A stretch of DNA of 64,000 bases from Areca catechu. Lineage: Eukaryota > Streptophyta > Magnoliopsida > Arecales > Arecaceae. The notes under the pieces were generated by a model that made no database searches, was not told the DNA's origin, and saw nothing but the letters and a program-made list of their open reading frames with translations. The position numbers were made by a program, and so were the translations under genes. The DNA lies in NCBI GenBank assembly GCA_021397845.1, contig CM038048.1, forward strand, positions 35,276,727-35,340,726, written 5' to 3'. This document shows positions 11,263-21,980 of this stretch, in pieces; position 1 is the first letter of the stretch, and every line of letters begins with the position of its first letter.

Positions 11263-12244
11263 TACTATAAGAAAATGGACTAAATGATGGCCATTAGTGT
11301 GGCTATCTAGCCATCATTAATAATAATGTATAATGAAAACAACAATGATAATCAAATGTGTCATTGCTAATATTGCTATCTAGCCATTGTTAATAATAGT
11401 ATATAACAACAACAACAATGACAAAAAAAAGTGCCATCACTAATACTATTACCATTGGCGATGCAACCACTACTAACTTTTCAAAAATTAAGGAAATTTA
11501 TTTTAGAAAAATATTAATGAGAAATATTTACTATTTACGATGGCAAACTACCATCACTAATAATTTTTATAATTTTTTTTATGAAAAAAATATTAGTGAT
11601 GGGTTTTTGATTTTTAATGATAGTATCTTGCCATCGCTAATAATTTTTAAAATTTTAATAATTTTATTTTATAAAAAAATAGTGACAATTTTTTGATTAT
11701 TAACATTGATGTTTTTCTATCACTATAAATTTTTGAAATTCCATCTAATTTTAAATAATAATACCAATGATCTTTTTGTTATTAGTGATGGCCACTAGCC
11801 ATCCCTAATATTGCCATAGAAAAAGAGGATTTACCAATGGTAGTTGGACTATTAGCGATGACAAATTATCATTAATAATACTACTATGAAAAAGATGACT
11901 TGCCGATGATAGTTGCACTATTAGCGATGGCAAATTACCATATTAATAGCCCCTTATAAGCTCCCATCGATAGATTTTTTTCATTCTCACCTCTTGGTTT
12001 TCCTCCTCCCAAGCCCCCCAATGCCTCTTATTCCCTTAGATTTTCCTCCCTACCTCTAGCCACCAAGCTTTACCCCCTCCCTAGAAGCAGGTTGCTGGTT
12101 ACCGTGCTTCTCGCCCCTCTTGTGCACCATCAATCATCGTGGTTTGCTCCTCGAGCCTGGGTTTCCTCCCTACGTGCCACTAGTAGCCTTGCCTTACCCC
12201 CTCCTCGAAAGTGCACCTCCCACTACCATGATTCCCTGCCCTTC
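11263..12244. mobile_element. CACTA-like DNA transposon remnant, left part
   Basis: Starts with tactataagaaaa, a degraded form of the CACTACAAGAAAA terminus typical of plant CACTA (En/Spm) transposons. From 11280 to 11950 it carries many copies, in both orientations, of a subterminal word close to attagygatggc / gccatcactaat, the expected binding sites for the transposase. From about 11990 the sequence turns C-rich (cctccc, cttcccc). It is interrupted at 12245 by Gypsy-1 and resumes at 19103. No transposase is visible, so this is a non-autonomous or deleted copy. Confidence 0.7.
12240..12244. repeat. Target site duplication, left
   Basis: ccttc directly before the left LTR of Gypsy-1; the same five bases follow the right LTR at 19103-19107. 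Confidence 0.9.
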
Positions 12245-13841
12245 TGATGTAGAATGAAAGAAGAATGATGCGATGCGAAAGGAACTTAAGACTAATTCTT
12301 TTTTTTTTTATATATTTTCAGAAGTCAGCTTTGACTCAAAGGAAAGTTAAACTAAATTGAAAGAAACTATGTAATAATTGAAAGCACAATTTAAAGAAAC
12401 TAAGTTATCAGAGTAGTTCAGAAGTAAAGGATCGCTGGGGGTTGAGAAACTCCCAGACCTAGGGTTTCGCTCTGAACTTTCAACAGGACAGAAGTAAATA
12501 GAAGAGAAGGGTTACAGACCAGGCAGTGATCTTCACAGAGTTTAGTGGAAGGACTCTCTTGAGCAGATTGTTGGATCCCCGGATTAAGAAACCTTCACAA
12601 TGGATCCTCCAATACTGGCCCTTTGGCAGAGTTGGCTTCTTTTGAACTCAAGATCTGGGAAAGAAGACGAACAAGTTATGGAACCAGATACTCAAGGAAG
12701 GATTTACCAGATAGAAGAACTTGAAAGCTGATGTTGCTGAAATCCTGATTCTTCTGGATGTTGATCTAACTTCCTCTGGGATTTGCTCTGTCTTCGAAGT
12801 AGCCGAACTGGACCTGGATGCTGGTGGTCGGCCTCTACTTGGAGAGAGGGGCCGTGAGAGATGGGGTAGGCTAGGGTTTGGTGGAATGAAGAGGATAAAG
12901 GGCGGCTAGGGTTTGGAATGGAAGTGGCTAACCTAAGGTTTTAGGGTTTTGGGGTTGGAGATCTCACACCTCCTCAAGGTTCCTAGGGAACCCAGATTTA
13001 CTCCCTCACGGAGCTCAACACCTGAATACAAGTGCGGAAGAGAGAAACACAAAGTTTGCTCACATAAAAATTGAATTCATTCATTAGTTGTCCTCTAAAA
13101 CTTACAAGAGGGGTTTATTTTATAGGTCTTTACAAGAGGTTAGAGTTTTACATCTTCCCATGTGGGACTAATAGGATGGATCTTCAAATTAGGCTTGTAG
13201 AATCAAATCCTTCTCATATGGCCGGCCAAGAGCTTCCATAAGTGTTGATTGGTGGCTCCAAATGGTAAGTAGGTGGTTCCTCCTAGCCTTGCTCTTCAAG
13301 AAAATTTTTTTCCTTCCATGGCTCCACTCTTTTGGACACCTCCATTTCTTTCTCCCCAAGTCATGGCTCTTCCCAACTTTGCTTTGGTCTTTTTAGGCAT
13401 GGATTGGGCGCCCCCTTGAAGTGCTCCCCAAGAAATGCCTCTTTCCTCCTTTAGCTTGGCCTTTTAAGGTATATATGGGGCGCCTCCTTGATTTTGGCTT
13501 CAAGAAAAATTCTTGCTCCCTTGGGTGTGGGGACCAAGACACTAGGATGGAGATGTGGCGCCTCCTGGACTCTGGCGTGTGGCTGGGAGTGTGGCGCACA
13601 CTTGCTTGGGCTTGGGAGAAAATGTGGCACCCTGGAGAAGACCTATACCACTTACTAGGACTTGTACTGAGTCAACATGACTCAACAAAATTTAAATTGC
13701 AGGGAAATACAGACTCAAAAAAATTGAGTTGACCAAGTCAACCCTTATTACAAAACCAGAAAATCCTAATTCTTCGGGCAAGGTCAATCAGAGATCCAGA
13801 TGGAGCCCTGAAGTCTTCTTCTGAGTCTGGTACCCGCACCA
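12245..13841 (-). repeat. 3' LTR of Gypsy-1 (left copy)
   Basis: Matches 17505-19102 almost throughout; plus-strand ends are tgatgtagaa and cccgcacca. The A/T run near 12299-12317 differs from the TA run at 17559-17575 in the other copy. Open frames of 62 and 103 codons occur in both LTR copies but have no recognised domain. Confidence 0.95.
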
Positions 13842-14640
13842 ATTCTCCCGGGGTGGGAGGAACTCGACCCTGTCGAGTATGGATCAAGCTGGCTCTGGTA
13901 TCTCTCCAAGAGGTCTGGGTCCAATTCTTGTAATTCTTCTCGGGAGATCCAAGAGTCATCAGAATCTGGCCTTCTTTGCCAGCGGACCAGGTATCTTTGG
14001 TATCCTCGATTACGAGTAGAGATAACCTGATCATCCAGGATCTTTTCAATCTGCTCTTTCCTCACAGGCCAGTTTGTTGGTGGACACACAGGATCGGGAT
14101 CACTCTCAATAATAGGATTAGGTTTCAAAGGCTTACTAGGAATCACAGCTGGCTCCCTATACTCTACTAAGTCTATAATGTTGAAAGTAGAGCTATTGCC
14201 TAGTTCTGGAGGCAACTCGAGCACATAGGCATTGGATCCTACTCTCTTCAGTACTCTAAATGGTCCAGCTCCTTTAGCATGTAACTTTCTAACGGTTCCA
14301 GGAAAAAAATCGCTCAGGCCTTAACCTAATCATTACATAGTCTCTCTCAACAAAAGTTTTGACTCGTCTTTGAGAATCAGCCAACTTCTTATAAGTTTCA
14401 TTACTTAAAGTTATTTTGGCATGAATTTCTTTATGCAAGTCCTTTACATGCTATGCAAGTGCATCAAGAGACTTGTGTGTGTGGGCTAATAGTGAAATCA
14501 GATCAAGTGGTGTGTGAGGCTTGTATCCATGAACAATTTCAAAGGGACTCTAGCCTATAGACCTATTGATCGAAACATTGAATGCAATTTCAACCCTGGA
14601 CAAAATACAAATCCTAATTCCTGGTGCTCTCAATCAAACC
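13784..14640 (-). pseudogene. Gypsy-1 integrase C-terminal part and chromodomain
   Basis: Minus-strand reading gives the end of the integrase core (EIAFNVSINRS, SPFEIVHGYKPHTPLDL), a GPY/F-type module (GPFRVLKRVGSNAYVLELP) and a chromodomain starting IEKILDDQVISTRN with YLVRW and the SW(I) block, ending in YQSQLDPYSTG. Chromodomains of this family bind modified histone tails and direct integration to heterochromatin (family knowledge). The last 146 codons (14224-13784) are open and run about 57 bp into the LTR, overlapping the polypurine tract. Upstream there are a stop near 14552 and a frameshift near 14310. Confidence 0.88.
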
Positions 14641-14762
14641 AAAATCTGAGCCAAAGCCTAGTAAAGGGTCAAGAAAAACTAAACTAGACTGACGACGCAT
14701 TCCTAAAGAATGGACTTTATTCCAAAGGAACCCTAGGTCTAAACCTAACAAACTAAGGCTCT

Positions 14763-15503
14763 CTAGGTTTGACCTTGGGTCGGAGGAGGGCATGCAGAGC
14801 ATGAAAACTTATTATGGATGCCTAATAGGTGCCATAAGGTCTTCCAGAAGTAGGTGGAAAACCTAATAGGTTCTAAGGAGTCTTGCAACCTAGAGATCTC
14901 AGTAAAGTGTAATCCCATAGCTCTAGAAACATGAGAAGATTCAGGGAAGGGTAGAAAATAAGAATCAGAGTTTTGAGGTGGCTTATCGGAAACAAAAAAC
15001 AAACCTTGGTTATTCAGGATGACCTTAAAATGAGGACATTGTTCTATAGGTGCACTCATCCAAACCTCATGATTTGCTCTAGGAGGGTCTACAAGTGCAA
15101 GTTCTAGGATAGGCTGGGTGCTCCTAGAAGGTGGAAGGTTATCAGGAAGGTCTTTCGAATGTTTATCTAGAAAGTCCTCTAAGCTACTGTCTTTTTCTTG
15201 TTCTTGAACCTTCTCAATGGACAATTCTTGTGAACCCCTTCCTTCTTCACACTTCTCTACCAGATTTGACTCAGGGGTGTCTTCTTTGGATTCCTCAATG
15301 AGTTCAGAGGTATTCTCACTTAAACTTTCATTTGGTGTAATTTTCTCTTCCTGAACTTCCTCAAAAGGGTTTTCTCTTAGGGTTAGCTCCTGAATTCCTT
15401 GAGTGGTAGGGGTCCCCTCAATAACCCCATTAGGTAGGAGTTGGTTAATTGAATTATCGGGAGAGATATCCTCAAATTCTTCTTCTTCATATTCATCTAT
15501 CAA
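14763..15503 (-). pseudogene. Gypsy-1 acidic linker joined to integrase core
   Basis: In the same frame as gag (19 codons downstream of its stop, with a second stop between). The first 120 residues are strongly acidic (EYEEEEFEDI, EEVQEEK, EESKEDTPES, EKVQEQEKD). The last 35 residues, with YFWKTLWHLLG and SACPPPTQGQT, match the part of a Gypsy integrase core around the FWKTLW and HPQTDGQTE blocks. Protease, RT and RNase H that normally lie between Gag and integrase are missing. The linker resembles the Gypsy-2 linker (SLIDEYEEEE against SLINEYKED), so it is a shared, old feature. Confidence 0.75.
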
Positions 15504-15560
15504 ACTTATGTTAGGCTCATATATTTTTTACTCAATCTCACTGAAAGGTTCTAATCTATT

Positions 15561-16568
15561 CTACTTTGATTCCTCTTTAAGTACGGCTCTGGTCAGGTTA
15601 ACTAATTTTGGGATGGCCATGCCTAACTCCTTCTGGTCAAGAGGTGATACAAGTGGGAATTGATAAACAAAAGTCTGGTTCACTACGGGTGTCAGATCAA
15701 TCGGAACTTGACTCAAGTTGGTAGAGGTTGGATTTAAGTCCAAAGTACTTGATTGGTTATATCTTAAGGACCACTCATAGTCTTGGGCTTCTTGGTAGGC
15801 TCGGTCTAACTTATTGGTCTTTTCAAGGTATAGCTTCCTATAAATGTCTGGGTGTAACCCAACCCTAAACCCCGATGTGATCTGAGCTTCGGTCTCAATG
15901 GTATTGCATTTCATGTCATACCACTGGAAGTCCTCGATATATTTAGACACAGGCCTATTACCTTGTCGTAATTGGTACCATTGGTCTAAAAGTCTTTTCT
16001 TATAGGATCTACCTAGGTACCTATCTCTCAAATTACTTCTCATATCTCTCCAAGTATATATTTTCTCTTTTCTTTGATAACACTCACGCTCAATAGCATA
16101 CCAATGCAACCTAGCATGTTTGGTGAACTTGGTTTTGGCCAACCTAACTTGTCCTAATTTCGATATGTTAGTGCACTCAAAATACCGATCCATTTGTTCT
16201 TCCCACTTAATATATGTCTCTTGTCTTCCATCAAAAGTGGGTGCATAAGGTTCGGTGTTCCTAACGGGTCCCTTCTCTGAGTCAACCAAGTATGGGTATA
16301 GGCTCCTAGGGTTATGCTCGGGATCACGGTATAAGGTCCTCCAAGGCTCCTGGCATGGGTGAGGTTGGGGCCTATTAAATTTTGGATCAGGGGTCCAATT
16401 TTGATGTCTATGTTTCTTAAGTCCCTGGGCTCGGTCTCTAAACTGGGCAAAACCCTCATTCATATCCTGACTCAATTTGGTCATACTTTCGGTAAGAGTT
16501 CTAATCATGGCCTCTAAATCAGGTTGGGTTTGACCAGGTTGGTAGGGTACTCCGTTCCGGGTGGACAT
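15561..16568 (-). pseudogene. gag: Gypsy-1 gag
   Basis: About 335 codons, start taken at the ATG at 16568 (MSTRNGVPYQ). The retrotransposon Gag capsid fold is visible from residue 110 to 260: YAPTFDGRQETYIKWEEQM, HARLHWYAIE, TWRDMRSNLRDRYLGRSY, LLDQWYQLRQGNRPVSKYI and GFRVGLHPDIYRKLYL. There is no CCHC zinc knuckle. The frame closes with TAG at 15563-15561 but stays in phase with the acidic linker, with another stop (TAA) at about 15516; gag and linker were probably one frame. The gag body itself is open over its full length, unlike most genes in this window. Confidence 0.88.
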
Positions 16569-16586
16569 GATGATGCAAGCAAGCAC

Positions 16587-17489
16587 ACCAAATGAGACTC
16601 GATTGAAATGACTACGAGCTAACTAGACCTAGAGCCCAAACTAGATGCCCAATCAGAGTGGCAAGCTAGCCTGTAGTAACTCGGGACTCAGCCAGGTAGG
16701 TGTAAGGGGAGTGTTAGGTCCTTAATTGCCAATCCTAGACACCAATCAGTGATTGGCCAGGTAGGCGGACCAGCACACAAGCCCTTCGGGATAGAATCCC
16801 TGAACCACCATTCTAGACACTGAGTACAAAGCACACACATAGTAACTAGACAAACTGACTCAACATTAGCCTAGACCCGACTTGTTGGTGTCCCTAGCCC
16901 ACTAGGGCAAATTAAGTCTAATAAATTTTAAAATTAGGCTTAGGATCGAATGAATGGGTGGTGGTTTTGGGCTAAGGAGAGGTTATCAACTCCTCCCCTT
17001 ATCTTAGATGCTCAATCACCCTTAAGATGAATTAGGAGATGATCACTCAAAATTGAATTACAGAAACTTAGAAACAGAATTGCAGTAATTTAACTCTTAG
17101 AAATTTCACGGAAACCAATAAATTACAGTAAATTATGTAAAATAGATTCAATTATACTGGTTCTAGCAAAACAAAAATTATATAATTTGGAATTACCTGC
17201 AATGAGAAACAATTCCTGCAACAGGGTAGTTACAGACTGAAAACAGAATGCTTCTCCCGTTTACAATTACAATTCCTGCTACGAAGTTGTAACCCAGCGG
17301 ATCCCCTACACGCCCTAGGAACACCCCGTGGAATGGGAAGAGGAGGCTTGCACCTTGCTTCGTTCCTAGGACCGGACATCCTGGGGAGTCTACTTCGAGC
17401 AGACAAAGTAAAAAAGAGACACTCAAAACATGCAAGCAAGTCAGAAACCCTAGACAAGGCTCTGATACCAAAATTGATGCAGAACAAAT
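16587..17489 (-). other. Leader of Gypsy-1
   Basis: About 0.9 kb between the primer-binding site and gag. Contains the shared leader module at 16685-16845. Two overlapping frames of about 90 codons (17193-17502) lie here but show no domain and overlap the primer site, so I do not call them genes. Confidence 0.7.
16685..16845 (-). other. Shared leader module, Gypsy-1 copy
   Basis: On the minus strand the order is gtgtctagaatggtggttc, cctacctggccaat, attggtgtctagga, then ccttacacctacctggc. This is the same series of words in the same order as in the Copia and Athila-like leaders. It ends about 120 bp before the gag start. Confidence 0.8.
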
Positions 17490-17501
17490 GCTCTGATACC
17501 A
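17459..17501 (-). other. Primer-binding site of Gypsy-1, duplicated
   Basis: The plus strand reads gctctgatacca at 17490-17501, the complement of the initiator-Met primer site, with ttt before the LTR end. A second near-copy, gctctgatacca at 17459-17470 followed by aaattgatgcagaac, repeats the site together with a piece resembling the LTR terminus. The unit is about 31 bp long. A slipped reverse-transcription event at the LTR/primer-site junction would give this structure. Confidence 0.85.
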
Positions 17502-17504
17502 AAA

Positions 17505-19102
17505 TGATGTAGAACGGAAGAGATGATGCGATGCGGAAGGAACTTAAGACTAATTCCTTTTATATATATATATATTTTTAGAAGTCGGCTTTGACTCAAA
17601 GGAAAGTTAAACTAAATTGAAAGAAACTATGTAATAATTGAAAGCACAATTTAAAGAAACTAAGTTATCAGAGTAGTTCAGAAGTAAATGATCGCTGGAG
17701 GTTGAGAAACTCCCAGACCTAGGATTTCGCTCTGAACTTTCAATAGGACAGAAGTAAAGAGAAGAGAAGGGTTACAGACCAGGCAGTGATCTTCACAGAG
17801 TTTAGTGGAAGGACTCTCTTGAACAGATTGTTGGATCCCTGGATTCAGATACCTTCACAATGGATCCTCCAATACTGGCCCTTTGGCAGAGTTGGCTTCT
17901 TCTGAACTCAAGATCTGGGAAAGAAGACGAACAAGTTATGGAACCAGATACTCAAGGAAGGATTTACCAGATAGAAGAACTTGAAAGCTGATGTTGCTGA
18001 AATCCTGATTCTCCTGGATGCTGATCTGACTTCCTCTGGGATTTGCTCTGTCTTCGAAGTAGCCGAACTGGACTTGGATGCTGGTGGTCGGCCTCTACTT
18101 GGAGAGAGGGGCAGTGAGAGATGGGGTAGGCTAGGGTTGGGTGGAATGAAGAGGATGAAGGGCGGCTAGGGTTTGGAATGGAAGTGGCTAACCTAGGGTT
18201 TTGGAGTTTTGGGGTTGGAGATCTCACACCTCCTCAAGGTTCCTAGGGAACCCGGATTTACTCCCTCACGGAGCTCAACACCTGAATACAAGTGCGGAAG
18301 AGAGAAACACAAAGTTTGCTCACACATAAATTGAATTCATTCATCAGTTGTCCTCTAAAACTTACAAGAGGGGTTTATTTTATAGGTCTTTACAAGAGGT
18401 CAGGGTTTTACATCTTTCCATATGGGACTAATAGGATGGATCTTCAAATTAGGCTTGTAGAATCAAATCCTTCTCATATGGCCAGCCAAGAGCTTCCATA
18501 AGTGTTGATTGGTGGCTCCAAATGGTAAGTAGGTGGCGCCTCCTAGCCTTGCTCTTTAAGAAAAAAATTTTTCCTTCCATGGCTCAACTCTTTTGGACAC
18601 CTCCATTTCTTTCTCCCCAAGTCATGGCTCTTCCTAACTTTGCTTTGGTCTTTTTAGGCATGGATTGGGCGCCCCCTTGAAGTGCTCCCCAAGAAATGCC
18701 TCTTTCCTCCTTTAGCTTGGCCTTTTAAGGTATATATGGTGTGTCTCCTTGATTTTGGCTTCAAGAAAAATTCTTGCTCCCTTGGGTGTGGGGACCAAGA
18801 CACTGGGATGGAGATATGGCGCCTCCTGGACTCTGGCGTGTGGCTGCGAGTGTGGCGCCCACTTGCTTGGGCTTGGGAGAAAATGTGGCACCCTGGAGAA
18901 GACCTAGACCACTTACTAGGACTTGTACTGAGTCAACATGACTCAACAAAATTTAAATTGCAGGGAAATACAGACTCAAAAAAATTGAGTTGACCAAGTC
19001 AACCCTTATTACAAAACCAGAAAATCCTAATTCTTCGGACAAGGTCAATCAGAGATCCAGATGGAGCCCTGAAATCTTCTTCTGAGTCTGGTGCCCGCAC
19101 CA
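17505..19102 (-). repeat. 5' LTR of Gypsy-1 (right copy)
   Basis: Near-identical partner of 12245-13841. In the sense of the element it begins tggtgcgggcacc and ends tctacatca next to the primer site. Contains a TA microsatellite at about 17559-17575. Confidence 0.95.
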
Positions 19103-19410
19103 CCTTCCTATGCATTGCTAGCCATCATGGTTTGGTCCCTGAGCCTGGGTTTCTTACTTGTGTGTTGCCGATCATCATGCTTCCCCCACTTGGTGCTACC
19201 GGCTAGTGTGCTTCCCCCCCACATCACTAGCCACTGAGTTCCTCCAGAGCCGAAGTTTCCTCATTGCACGTTGCTAGCTGCTTGTGGATTTACATTTTCC
19301 CTTATCCCCTAGGTGCCTTTCCCTACTATAGTTTGCTACCATCTAAGTCCCCCCACCCATGGGCATGTCTCCCTGTCATCGAGCTTCCCCTCGCTAGGAG
19401 TCTAATCTTG
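19103..19410. mobile_element. CACTA-like remnant, right part
   Basis: Continues the C-rich sequence that stops at 12244; gagcctgggtttc near 19141 repeats a phrase seen at about 12153. Starts with the target duplication ccttc. The right end is not clear; a Copia LTR seems to begin near 19410. No second terminal CACTA motif was found, so the element is truncated on this side. Confidence 0.5.
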
Positions 19411-20887
19411 GTATTATTATTAACTCCAGCCTTGATTTTGATGAATACTAAAATGTTTGAGTATATATGAAGTACTAATATTTGTTGGAGTTGTGAGATT
19501 AATATTTTAGATACCCTTTAAACTTATCCATGATGAACTCAAATGATTAATAATTAAGCAAGAAAAATTTCATGTTTTGGGATGTGTTTATATGTGGAAA
19601 AGCCCAGGATATAATGTTTCATTAGATAATTGAAGATTAGAATGGACCAATACATGTTAAGATTTTAAAATTTAGAGTTTGGTACATATTTTTGATGTGC
19701 CAAAAGTTAAGTATTGACTCAAGAACTTCAAGTGTCAACCCTTAGAAAAGATCCAAAAAAGAAAAAGCAAGTGGCACACAAAGTTTCAATTCACACACCA
19801 AGTGTCAACTTGTAGGGCAGCTCATGAACCAAGTATCAAAACCATAGAAAATAATAAAAAGCTAGATTTTTGGCATAGTCTTAACTTTTAACACCTAGTT
19901 TTTAAGTATCGACTCAAAGTGTTGACTCAAAGATTGACTCATGACTCAAGTGTTGATATCATAGGGTTATTCCAGAGAGTAGAATTTTTTAAAACAGCCC
20001 AAGTGTCATACATGGGCTCCATGTATTAACTCAAGATATCGACTCATAGGTTGAAGTGTCGACACTTATAGATCTGATAGCACATAATGGTTATATTTTT
20101 AAAACTACAAAAAGTTGGGTTTTGTATCGAAATGGTTAGTGCTCACTCTTTGATGGCCATAAACTGATTTATGAAGGTTTTGAATGTATTTATTCCTCAC
20201 CAAACTCATTGAAGAAGTAATAGAAACCAAGAGAAAGTTGAGAGCTTCCAAAAAAATTTTCCAAGAGCTAATTTTCAAAAAAAGCCTTTGTTCTTAAAAT
20301 GTATACCTTCAATTCTCAATAACTAGTAATTAATGTAGTTGTTAAGGCTTTCCATTGAAGAAGATAACTCAAAGCATCTTCCAAGAGCTTCATCGATAAT
20401 TTTTTTCTCTTTTTAGAGAGCTTTTTGATTTTCATCATATTGTACTTTGATTTTTGATTATAACTAGTTTCAAGTGAATTAAAACCAGGGGATAGATCCT
20501 TTCAAGCCTTTAAATTGGATTACAAGCCTAGGGTTCATTTGTTGTAAGGTTGTATTAGTGAGTCTAAGTGAGAAAACTAACAACAGTTTGATTTGTGAGC
20601 CCGGAAAATAAATTAGCTATAATCTTGATGGATTATAGTAAAATTCTCAAGGAGTTCTTGATGATTGGATATAGGTGCTTGGAGTGCACCAAACCATTAT
20701 AAAAGCTTGTATTTGTTGCTTTGTTCTTCTCCTCCTTTTTTTATTTCTAGCATTGTATATAGCTATAACTATATACATACTTTGCAATACAATCACTTCA
20801 CTACTTTTCAAATTCAATACATAATTATTTTGAATTTTTGAAAAATCCAATTCACCCCCCTCTTGGATTGCTTCGCTGGGCAATAAG
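19410..20887 (+). repeat. Putative 5' LTR of a UBN2-type Copia
   Basis: AT-rich sequence with no gene, directly upstream of a primer-binding site and Copia gag, so its position is that of a 5' LTR. Its end (attcacccccctcttgg, gctgggcaataag) is a common ending of plant Copia LTRs and short leaders. The start near 19410-19430 is a guess from the change in composition. There is a run of related phrases on reaching 19680-20060 (caagtgtc, gtgttgactcaa, tcgactcatagg). Confidence 0.55.
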
Positions 20888-20899
20888 TGGAATCAGAGC
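20888..20899 (+). other. Primer-binding site of the UBN2-type Copia
   Basis: tggaatcagagc, one change from tggtatcagagc, between the putative LTR and gag. Confidence 0.75.
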
Positions 20900-20939
20900 T
20901 TGGTACTCAGCAAATTAGATCCAATGATCTTGAGCTAAA

Positions 20940-21754
20940 GATCGAATGGCTATCCAATTTGGTACTTGTTTTGCTAATAGACAAGCTTTAAACCATCCAC
21001 CCTTGTTCAATGGAACAAACTACACATTCTAGAAAACATGCATGCATATATATATACAAGCCATAGATTATAACCTTTGGAAGACCATTATGAAAGGACC
21101 TTACAAACCAACTATATGGTAAATGGTATTGCCAATTCCTAAACTTGAAAATGATTGGGATGTGAATGATATAAAACATGCTAAATTGAATGCTAAGGCT
21201 ATGAACCTACTTTATTATGCTTTAGACCTTAGTGAGTTCAATTCGATTTTCACATATTTTTCAGCTAGAAAAATTTAGGATACACTTGAAGTTATCTATG
21301 AGGGTAATCATCAAGTAAAAAATACCAAGATAAATATATTTGTTCATACCTATGAAATATTTAGAATGGAACCTTATGAAACTATAACTGAAATGTGCAC
21401 TAGGTTTACCAATATTATAAATGGTTTAAGAAGGTTGGGCAAGCCTATTCTAATGCTGAACTTGTGAACAAAATTCTCAGGTCTTTTTCTACTTCGTGGG
21501 ATATGAAGGTCATTACAATATAAGAGGCTAAAGATGTTGATATACTTTCCATTCAGCAACTCCTAGGTTCGCTCATGACTTATAGTAATTCTTGAAGCAA
21601 AAGGAAACCGAAAATGAGAAGAAAAAGAAGACTGTCACCCTCAAGTCTACAACTACCAAGAAAGAATTTTGTAAGGACTCAGATAAGGGAGATAAAGATG
21701 ATGAAATGACCCTTGTCTCAAGAAAACTTAGAAGATTCAAGAAAAAGAAGAAGT
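20940..21754 (+). pseudogene. gag: Copia gag of UBN2 type, truncated
   Basis: Conceptual translation shows the N-terminal block LFNGTNYTF, then YNLWKTIMKGP, AKAMNLLYYALD, KNTKINIFVHTYEIFRMEP, ETITEMCTRFTNIINGL and NKILRSFSTSW, the usual order of UBN2-type Gag. Stops occur near 21031, 21112, 21278 and 21520 and there is at least one frameshift near 21440. The Gag is cut in its basic tail at about 21754, where Athila-like LTR sequence takes over, so the zinc knuckle and all of pol are missing. Confidence 0.85.
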
Positions 21755-21957
21755 ACTTCCCCTGATGTCCTGATTTAATTAAGCAATTAGTTGTTATCTT
21801 TTAATAACTACTACTCTCAATCTAATCCTTATAAATAATTTTTCTTTTTGCTCTTTCTCATGAAAAAATTTCCCTTGATCTCTAAGGATACGATCCTAAC
21901 TCATCACTAGCTATAGTAGTGAGTAGGTTTATATTTGACTGCCTACGATAGTGATCA
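21755..21957 (+). repeat. 5' LTR of the Athila-like element, 3' end only
   Basis: Matches 38945-39151 of the 3' LTR. The first ~1.5 kb of the LTR is missing; the sequence to the left is Copia gag, so a deletion removed the LTR start together with the 3' part of that Copia. Confidence 0.88.
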
Positions 21958-21961
21958 AATT

Positions 21962-21980
21962 TTGGCACCATTGCTGGGGA
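21962..21980 (+). other. Primer-binding site of the Athila-like element
   Basis: ttggcaccattgctgggga lies 4 bp after the LTR end. Athila-type elements use ttggcgccgttgccgggga here; the differences are transitions (G to A, C to T). Confidence 0.88.

Larger units (their letters stand above)
12245..19102 (-). mobile_element. Gypsy-1: complete non-autonomous chromovirus-type LTR retrotransposon
   Basis: Two LTRs of 1597 and 1598 bp with TG...CA ends enclose 3.66 kb. The element is flanked by the 5-bp target duplication ccttc at 12240-12244 and 19103-19107, so both ends are exact. On the minus strand the order is primer-binding site, leader with the shared module, gag, acidic linker, an integrase C-terminal part and a chromodomain. 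I see no protease DTG/DSG motif, no RT (no YxDD box) and no RNase H. It would need enzymes from another element to move. The LTRs are very similar to each other, so it is one of the younger insertions here. Confidence 0.92.

Noticed and set aside
11240..11270. gagtcgaacctatac, resembling the T-arm of a tRNA gene
   Set aside because: No acceptor or anticodon stem around it; it lies at the degraded CACTA-like terminus.
12721..12909. 62-codon frame also found at 17981-18169
   Set aside because: It lies in both LTR copies of Gypsy-1, so its conservation reflects LTR identity, not selection on a protein.
13421..13732. 103-codon frame also found at 18682-18993
   Set aside because: Same reason: present in both LTRs, no domain, and no sign of initiation or codon bias.
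4..17501. tggtatcagagc sites considered as tRNA gene ends
   Set aside because: Each occurs alone beside an LTR; these are primer-binding sites complementary to tRNA, not tRNA genes.
17193..17502. Two overlapping ~90-codon frames on the minus strand
   Set aside because: They overlap the primer-binding site and leader of Gypsy-1, and no domain is seen.
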